Source of the DNA: Nitrospirota bacterium
GTDB taxonomy: Bacteria > Nitrospirota > Nitrospiria > Nitrospirales > NS-4
Length of the DNA stretch: 42,271 bases
Reading direction: 5' to 3'
Assembly: GCA_004298335.1 (NCBI GenBank)
Contig: SCTG01000026.1
Span: 1 to 42,271, forward strand
Positions within the stretch are counted from its first letter, which is position 1. Each line of letters begins with the position of its first letter. Below are positions 38,324 to 42,271 of this stretch, in pieces. Below the pieces are notes generated by a model that was given only the letters and a program-made list of their open reading frames with translations, searched no databases and was not told where the DNA came from. Made by a program: the position numbers and the translations under genes.

Positions 38324-39355
38324 TCACCAGTTGGGGTCGAGCGAGGTCAGCAGCTTGAGCGTGGCCTCTTCCAGTTCGGCGAGCCGCTCGGCCGAGACGG
38401 CGGGCCGCTTGATGGACTTGAGCGGGAGCACCGCGCCCGCGTCCGCGTTGTCGACCAGGGGGATCTCGTAGTCCTGCGTCACAAGGATGCGCTGGCCGTC
38501 GGGCGACAGGACGAAGTCGATGAACTTGCGGGCGGCCTCCGGATTGGGCGCGCCCTTGATCACGGCGGCGACGTTGGGATTGACCGGCGTGCCCCAGCCG
38601 CTCGCGTCCTGGTCCGGGTAGATGACGCCGACGGGCAGGTTGTTCTGTCGGGACAGGTAATAGTTGGGCGAGTTGGTCAACCCGATCGCGAACTCGCCGC
38701 GGCCCACGCCCTGCCAGACTTCGGTGTTGTCCGCGAGGATCTTGAGGCCGTTCGCGTGCAGGCCTTTGAGGTAGTCGCGGGTGAAGGCCTCGCCTTTGGA
38801 CGCGACCAGCGCGGTGGCCCACGCCAGCGTCGTCCGCTCGCGGGTGCCCGCGATGGCGAGCTGCCCCTTCCATTTCGGATCGGTCAGCGCGAAGATCGAC
38901 CGGGGCACGTCCTTTTCGGGGACCAGGTTCTTGTTATAGAGGATGATCCGGGCCCGTCCCGAGATGCCGGTCCAGGTGCCGGCGGCGCTCTTGAAGTCGT
39001 CGGCCACGGCCTTGGTCGCAGCCGACTGGTGCGGCTCCAGGAGCCCGTCCTTGGTCAGGATCTCCACGATCCCGCTTTCCGTGGAGATATAGAGATCGCC
39101 GCGCGGGCGGGCCTTTTCCATGCGGATCTCGTTGGCCAGGCCCGCGGTCTTGCCGACCTTGAGGTCCACCGGAATGCCGGTCTGTTTCGTAAACGCGTCC
39201 ACGACCGGCTTGAGCGCCTTTTCCTTGCGGCCCGAATAGATCACGAGCCGGTCCGGCGCGGCCTCGGCCGGAAGCGGGTACAGGGCCCCGCTCAGGCTCA
39301 GCAGCAACGCCGTCGCGGTCATCGTTCTGAAAATAAAAGTGATAGCCGGTCTCAT
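38324..39355 (-). CDS. fbpA: iron(III)-binding periplasmic protein
   Basis: 343 residues. The signal peptide (TMTATALLLSLSGALYPLPA, cleavage after AEA) is followed by DRLVIYSGRKEKALKPVVDA, the typical FbpA opening. The iron-binding tyrosine pair appears in LTNSPNYYLSRQNN. VIYPDQDASGWGTPVNPNVA and the end match the family. It binds ferric iron for FbpBC. It lies 19 bases after fur on the same strand, so fur-fbpABC is probably one operon under the Fur box at 39826. Confidence 0.92.
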   Translation of the reverse strand: MRPAITFIFRTMTATALLLSLSGALYPLPAEAAPDRLVIYSGRKEKALKPVVDAFTKQTGIPVDLKVGKTAGLANEIRMEKARPRGDLYISTESGIVEILTKDGLLEPHQSAATKAVADDFKSAAGTWTGISGRARIILYNKNLVPEKDVPRSIFALTDPKWKGQLAIAGTRERTTLAWATALVASKGEAFTRDYLKGLHANGLKILADNTEVWQGVGRGEFAIGLTNSPNYYLSRQNNLPVGVIYPDQDASGWGTPVNPNVAAVIKGAPNPEAARKFIDFVLSPDGQRILVTQDYEIPLVDNADAGAVLPLKSIKRPAVSAERLAELEEATLKLLTSLDPNW

Positions 39356-39374
39356 TTTATCCCCACAAAAAAGG

Positions 39375-39803
39375 TTATCGCTTGCACTGTCGGCACAGGC
39401 CGTAGAGCTCCAGCTTATGGGTCGTGATGGTGAAGCCGTGCCGCGCCGCGACCTGGTCCTGCAGGTGCTCGATGTCGCAGTTCTCGAACTCGATGATGGC
39501 CCCGCATTGCGTGCAGATCATGTGGTCATGATGGCGTTTGTTGACGACGTTGTCGTAATGGGTCTGCGAGCCGAAATGCCGCTCCTGGGCAATGCCGGAT
39601 TCGCACAGGAGGTTGAGGGTCCGGTAGATGGTGGCCAGGCCGATGTGCGGCTTGTGGCGCCCTAGCATCCGGTAAAGCTGCTCGGCCGTGACGTGTTCGT
39701 TCCGCAGGAACGCGTCCAGGATGACCTCGCGCTGCTTCGTGACCTTTAAGTGATGCTTGGCGAGGTGGTCGCGCAGGAGTCCCAGTTCTTTCGCGTGCTT
39801 CAT
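39375..39803 (-). CDS. fur: ferric uptake regulator Fur
   Basis: 142 residues. The N-terminal winged helix (LKVTKQREVILDAFL, HIGLATIYRTLNLLCESGI) and C-terminal metal domain (NKRHHDHMICTQCGAIIEFE with the first CxxC and histidine cluster, and LYGLCRQCKR with the second). With iron bound it represses its targets. A Fur box overlapping its own promoter implies autoregulation, and matching boxes precede the porin gene. Confidence 0.95.
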   Translation of the reverse strand: MKHAKELGLLRDHLAKHHLKVTKQREVILDAFLRNEHVTAEQLYRMLGRHKPHIGLATIYRTLNLLCESGIAQERHFGSQTHYDNVVNKRHHDHMICTQCGAIIEFENCDIEHLQDQVAARHGFTITTHKLELYGLCRQCKR

Positions 39804-39825
39804 AATCGCCCGGCCCCAGGCTCAA

Positions 39826-39844
39826 ATTGAGAACGATTATTAAT
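39826..39844. promoter_or_regulatory. Fur box of the fur-fbpABC operon
   Basis: ATTGAGAACGATTATTAAT, one base different from the site at 35572. It overlaps the -10 element of the promoter at 39840-39868 and lies 22 bases before the fur start codon. Confidence 0.78.
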
Positions 39845-39868
39845 ACCGTATCCGGCAAGCGTCGTCAA
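39840..39868 (-). promoter_or_regulatory. sigma-70-type promoter of fur-fbpABC
   Basis: On the minus strand TTGACG (39868-39863), a 17-base spacer and TATTAA (39845-39840). It has the same geometry and Fur overlap as the porin promoter. Confidence 0.62.
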
Positions 39869-39899
39869 GCTTCCCCTGGTTGGTGCGGGAGGGGGGTGT

Positions 39900-39930
39900 T
39901 TGACAAGGCGCGCGCGGGTGTGGCCATAAT
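39900..39930 (+). promoter_or_regulatory. possible promoter giving a leaderless transcript for 39936
   Basis: TTGACA (39900-39905) and CATAAT (39925-39930) with a 19-base spacer, slightly long. Initiation about seven bases after the -10 box would fall on the GTG at 39936. No ribosome site precedes that GTG. Confidence 0.35.
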
Positions 39931-39935
39931 CCGCC

Positions 39936-40526
39936 GTGCGTTCGCCCACCGACAGCACGATCGACCGGCTGCTCCTGCTCTACCTCCTCAAGGTGGCCGC
40001 GCCCTTCGGCATCGACGGCGACGTCAAGTTCCAGCAGCTCGTCTTCCTCTCCGAACTGCAGCTGTTCGGCAAGCAGGCCAAGGGCTTCCATTACCGGTTC
40101 TTCCGTTACGCCTACGGCGGTTACAGCAAGGAACTGCAGGACGACTTCCTGGCGCTCGGAGCCAAGAAGTTCGTGGATCCGGCCGCCTGGAAGCTCACGG
40201 CGGCGGGCGAAACGGTCATCAAGGTGTTTCCCTCCGCGGTGGCCTGCCATGCCGACAACGAAACGGTGGCGACCATCGTCCGGGAGGTCGTCCGGGCGTA
40301 CGGCAAGTACGACAGCGCCGGCATCGTGCCTGCGGTCGAAAAGATCGAGCTGATCCTGCCGGAAAAACCCGACGCCGACGCCGAAGGGGTGTCGCAGCAG
40401 GAGACCCTTCCACTCGGCCACGTCTCCTTCCACGCGACGCTGCTGGTCCCCGAACGGATCGAGACGCCGGTGGCGTTCCAACTGAAGGATGATCTGCTCG
40501 CGGTGCTGCAGGACGTCTTGAAATGA
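39936..40526 (+). CDS. uncharacterised protein, YwgA/SocA-like impression
   Basis: 196 residues, no signal peptide or membrane helix. The N-terminal part is helical with a winged-helix feel (RLLLLYLLKVAAPFGIDGDV, KFQQLVFLSELQLFGKQAKG), followed by YRFFRYAYGGYSKELQDDFL. That F-x-R-Y-x-Y-G-x-Y-S-K-E-L wording is seen in YwgA-like and SocA/Panacea-like proteins. The C-terminal third is unrecognised. The GTG start has no ribosome site. The stop overlaps the gpsA start (ATGA), so the two are co-translated. If it is Panacea-like it could be an antitoxin, but no toxin partner is adjacent, so I do not assign that. Confidence 0.6.
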   Translation: MRSPTDSTIDRLLLLYLLKVAAPFGIDGDVKFQQLVFLSELQLFGKQAKGFHYRFFRYAYGGYSKELQDDFLALGAKKFVDPAAWKLTAAGETVIKVFPSAVACHADNETVATIVREVVRAYGKYDSAGIVPAVEKIELILPEKPDADAEGVSQQETLPLGHVSFHATLLVPERIETPVAFQLKDDLLAVLQDVLK

Positions 40527-41533
40527 GCCGTTCGCTTGCGGTGATCGGCGCGGGGGCGTGGGGGACGGCCCTGGCCGCGCTTCTGGCCGAAAAAGGCGGG
40601 CAGGTTCGGCTCTGGGCGTTCGAGCCCGAGGTGGCTGCCGGGATCGCCGCCGCGCACGAGAACAAATTGTACCTGCCCGGGATCTCCCTGCCGGCCGCCC
40701 TGGAACCCACGACGTCGCTTGAGGAAGCGGTCTTTGGCGTGGACGCGGTGGTCTTCGTGGTGCCGTCCCACGCGGCCGCAAAAGTCGCGGCTGCGCTCGG
40801 GCCCCATCTGCCGGCCGGCGCGCCTGTCATCACGGCGACCAAGGGGATCGAGCCGGAGAAGCTCCGGCTCATGTCGGCGCTGCTGGAAGAGACGCTGCCG
40901 GCGCGCCGCGGGCCGGTGTTCGCCATCTCCGGTCCGAGTTTCGCCGTGGAGGTATGCCGGCACCTTCCGACGGCGGTCGTCCTCGCCGGCCCCGCCGGCC
41001 CGCAGGCCGCCGCGCTGCAGGGCCTGTTGATGACGCCGACTTTCCGCGTGTACCTGAGCGAAGACCGGTGCGGCGTCGAGCTTGGCGGCGCGCTGAAGAA
41101 TGTGATCGCGGTGGCCGCCGGCATCGTGGACGGCCTCGGCCTCGGACACAACACCCGGGCCGCGCTCATCACGCGGGGGCTTGCGGAGATGGTCCGCCTG
41201 GGCACGGCGATGGGCGCCGACCCGCGGACCTTCGCCGGACTGTCGGGGATGGGGGACCTGGTGCTGACCTGCACCGGAGCGCTCAGCCGCAACCGGGCGG
41301 TCGGCGTCCAGATCGGCCAGGGCAAGAAGCTGGCGGATATCCTGGCCGGCGCGCGGACCGTGGCGGAAGGGGTGGGAACGGCAAAGGTCGCGCTGACGCT
41401 GGCCGGGCGCCATCATGTGGAGATGCCTATCGTGCGGGAAGTGTGCGCAGTGCTCTTCGATGGCAAGGACCCGCGGCGGGCCGCCATGGACCTGATGGAG
41501 CGGGCCGCGCGCCCTGAGTTGGACCGGGCCTGA
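40523..41533 (+). CDS. gpsA: glycerol-3-phosphate dehydrogenase [NAD(P)+]
   Basis: 336 residues. Nucleotide site AVIGAGAWGTALAALLAEKG at the start, VFVVPSHAA, TKGIEPEKLRLMS, the substrate segment FAISGPSFAVEV, and the catalytic region GGALKNVIAVAAGIVDGLGL with the conserved lysine, then NTRAALITRGLAEM and GMGDLVLTCTGALSRNR. It makes sn-glycerol-3-phosphate for phospholipids. Full length and intact. Confidence 0.95.
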   Translation: MSRSLAVIGAGAWGTALAALLAEKGGQVRLWAFEPEVAAGIAAAHENKLYLPGISLPAALEPTTSLEEAVFGVDAVVFVVPSHAAAKVAAALGPHLPAGAPVITATKGIEPEKLRLMSALLEETLPARRGPVFAISGPSFAVEVCRHLPTAVVLAGPAGPQAAALQGLLMTPTFRVYLSEDRCGVELGGALKNVIAVAAGIVDGLGLGHNTRAALITRGLAEMVRLGTAMGADPRTFAGLSGMGDLVLTCTGALSRNRAVGVQIGQGKKLADILAGARTVAEGVGTAKVALTLAGRHHVEMPIVREVCAVLFDGKDPRRAAMDLMERAARPELDRA

Positions 41534-41539
41534 CGGCCC

Positions 41540-42067
41540 TCATCGCCCCCTGACCTCGAAACTCCCCCGCCTTTTCCACGACGTCTCCCGCGTGAGCGGC
41601 CCGTTCTTTCCCTGCACCATCAGCTTGGCCTGGATTTGGTAGTCGTAGGTGCCGTCGGACACGACGCGCCTGGTCTGGTCGGTCCCGTCCCACGTCTGAA
41701 CGACCTCGATCCGGCGGGGGGTGCCGTTCTCGATGGTGGCCTCGGTCACGGCCTTGTCCGTGAGGGGCTGGCGGCTTTCCAGAACCCGGATCGAGGACTT
41801 CGACCGGGACGTGATCAGGGTGGTCACGTTGAGCAGCGCCTCTTCCGGAAGCGTCTTCGGCAGTTCCACCATGATCGTCAGCGTCAGCGGACGCTCGGCC
41901 ACCACAAAGGGCAGCGGCGTCGAGTCAACCGAGAGGATCTTCAAGTCCGGGGGATGCGCCTTGGTTTTTGCCTTGGCGGCGTGACTCACGCCGTCGCCGG
42001 CCGCCAGCAGGCACAGCATCGCCGCGGCTGCACAGAGGGCCCGCGTTGCTGCTGTGGTTGGTTTCAT
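41540..42067 (-). CDS. exported protein with FlgD-like Ig domain
   Basis: 175 residues from the ATG at 42067. The signal peptide (TRALCAAAAMLCLLAAGDGV, cleavage near SHA) is followed by a beta-sandwich: LKILSVDSTPLPFVVAERPL, LTLTIMVELPKTL and EVVQTWDGTDQTRRVVSDGT followed by YDYQI. The W-D-G-x-D...V-x-D-G-T-Y-x-Y pattern is that of FlgD-type Ig folds found in many secreted proteins. A longer upstream frame to 42229 covers intergenic sequence and is not used. Specific role unknown. Confidence 0.72.
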   Translation of the reverse strand: MKPTTAATRALCAAAAMLCLLAAGDGVSHAAKAKTKAHPPDLKILSVDSTPLPFVVAERPLTLTIMVELPKTLPEEALLNVTTLITSRSKSSIRVLESRQPLTDKAVTEATIENGTPRRIEVVQTWDGTDQTRRVVSDGTYDYQIQAKLMVQGKNGPLTRETSWKRRGSFEVRGR

Positions 42068-42185
42068 GCAGTGGGGAATGGCGTGATTGCGGGCTGGATC
42101 ATTGCCGGACGAGGTTGAATAACACAGCGGGCGGCCCCTGTCAACGCATGGCAAAGGCGGGTGCGCTTTGCTAAGATGCGGGCCT

Positions 42186-42271
42186 ATGCTGGTTTCTCTG
42201 CTGCTGTTTCTGGTCGCGATCGGCGTCATTCTCGGCGGCGCCGCCGTCTTTACGAACGGCGTGGAGTGGAT
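42186..42271 (+). CDS. N-terminus of a membrane protein (runs off the right edge)
   Basis: ATG at 42186 opens MLVSLLLFLVAIGVILGGAA followed by VFTNGVEW, which continues beyond the window. One hydrophobic helix and the F-T-N-G-x-E-W wording recall the first segment of sodium/calcium-exchanger-type membrane proteins, but 28 residues are too few to be sure. Confidence 0.5.
   Translation, partial: MLVSLLLFLVAIGVILGGAAVFTNGVEW

Noticed and set aside
39936..40526. Toxin-antitoxin role for the SocA/YwgA-like protein.
   Set aside because: The resemblance is limited to one short segment, the adjacent gene is gpsA, and no toxin-like gene is nearby.
1..42271. CRISPR arrays, insertion sequences, prophage or integrase genes.
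   Set aside because: No regularly spaced repeats, transposase motifs, integrase signatures or tRNA-flanking direct repeats were recognised on either strand.

Overview
The window is GC-rich, densely coded bacterial chromosome from a Gram-negative, probably a Nitrospira-like member of the Nitrospirota. This assignment is an inference from gene content and style: a stressosome operon in a Gram-negative background, many lipoproteins and outer-membrane barrels, and the ffs-dnaX-ybaB-recR block. I see no insertion sequence, prophage or CRISPR array.

Layout. 1-5970: edge of a Tat-type lipoprotein gene, an orphan PAS protein, an rsbR-rsbS-rsbT-rsbX stressosome operon, and a divergent membrane GAF/PAS sensor. 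6150-9170: two LuxR-type regulators with degenerate receivers, then a receiver-PAS protein whose kinase-type H box has lost its histidine. 9350-12380: two inverted copies of an exported-peptide plus PilZ unit, two tiny membrane proteins, a zinc-ribbon protein and a third PilZ protein. 12460-15950: three-gene GlrK/QseG/GlrR (QseE-QseG-QseF) operon. 16230-21290: probable osmolyte operon (exported protein, 27-residue membrane peptide, MPGP-type phosphatase, zinc ribbon, GpgS-like glycosyltransferase, second glycosyltransferase, TM-helix/MscS-like protein). 21560-24870: paralogous exported protein, small membrane proteins, and the PA2779/PA2778 pair with PA2778 split in two. 24880-28530: flavin reductase, 4.5S SRP RNA, dnaX, ybaB, recR. 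28530-33970: lipoproteins, tRNA-Val(CAC), rlmI and an envelope operon with a covalent-FMN protein. 34000-39870: Fur-controlled porin and fur-fbpABC iron uptake. 39900-42271: unknown protein, gpsA, an exported Ig-like protein and the start of a membrane protein.

How it works together. Two cis-regulatory signals tie the first 23 kb together. (1) A sigma-54 promoter module of about 170 bp occurs three times (before 11172 on the minus strand, and before 16233 and 21567 on the plus strand). Four sequence boxes keep the same spacing to within two bases. A fourth sigma-54 core precedes the regulator at 6151. The only sigma-54 activator in the window (GAFTGA intact) is the GlrR-like regulator encoded next to one copy, so the likely circuit is GlrK/QseG/GlrR driving osmolyte synthesis and a family of small envelope proteins. 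(2) A palindrome, TTCGAC-N4-GTCGAA, lies upstream of the orphan PAS gene, between rsbR and the GAF/PAS sensor, and before the second LuxR regulator, the pseudokinase, the exported peptide, the PilZ/zinc-ribbon pair and the PA2779 gene. It looks like an operator for an undescribed envelope or stress regulon. Both are inferences from sequence. The rest of the window is mostly housekeeping and iron metabolism.
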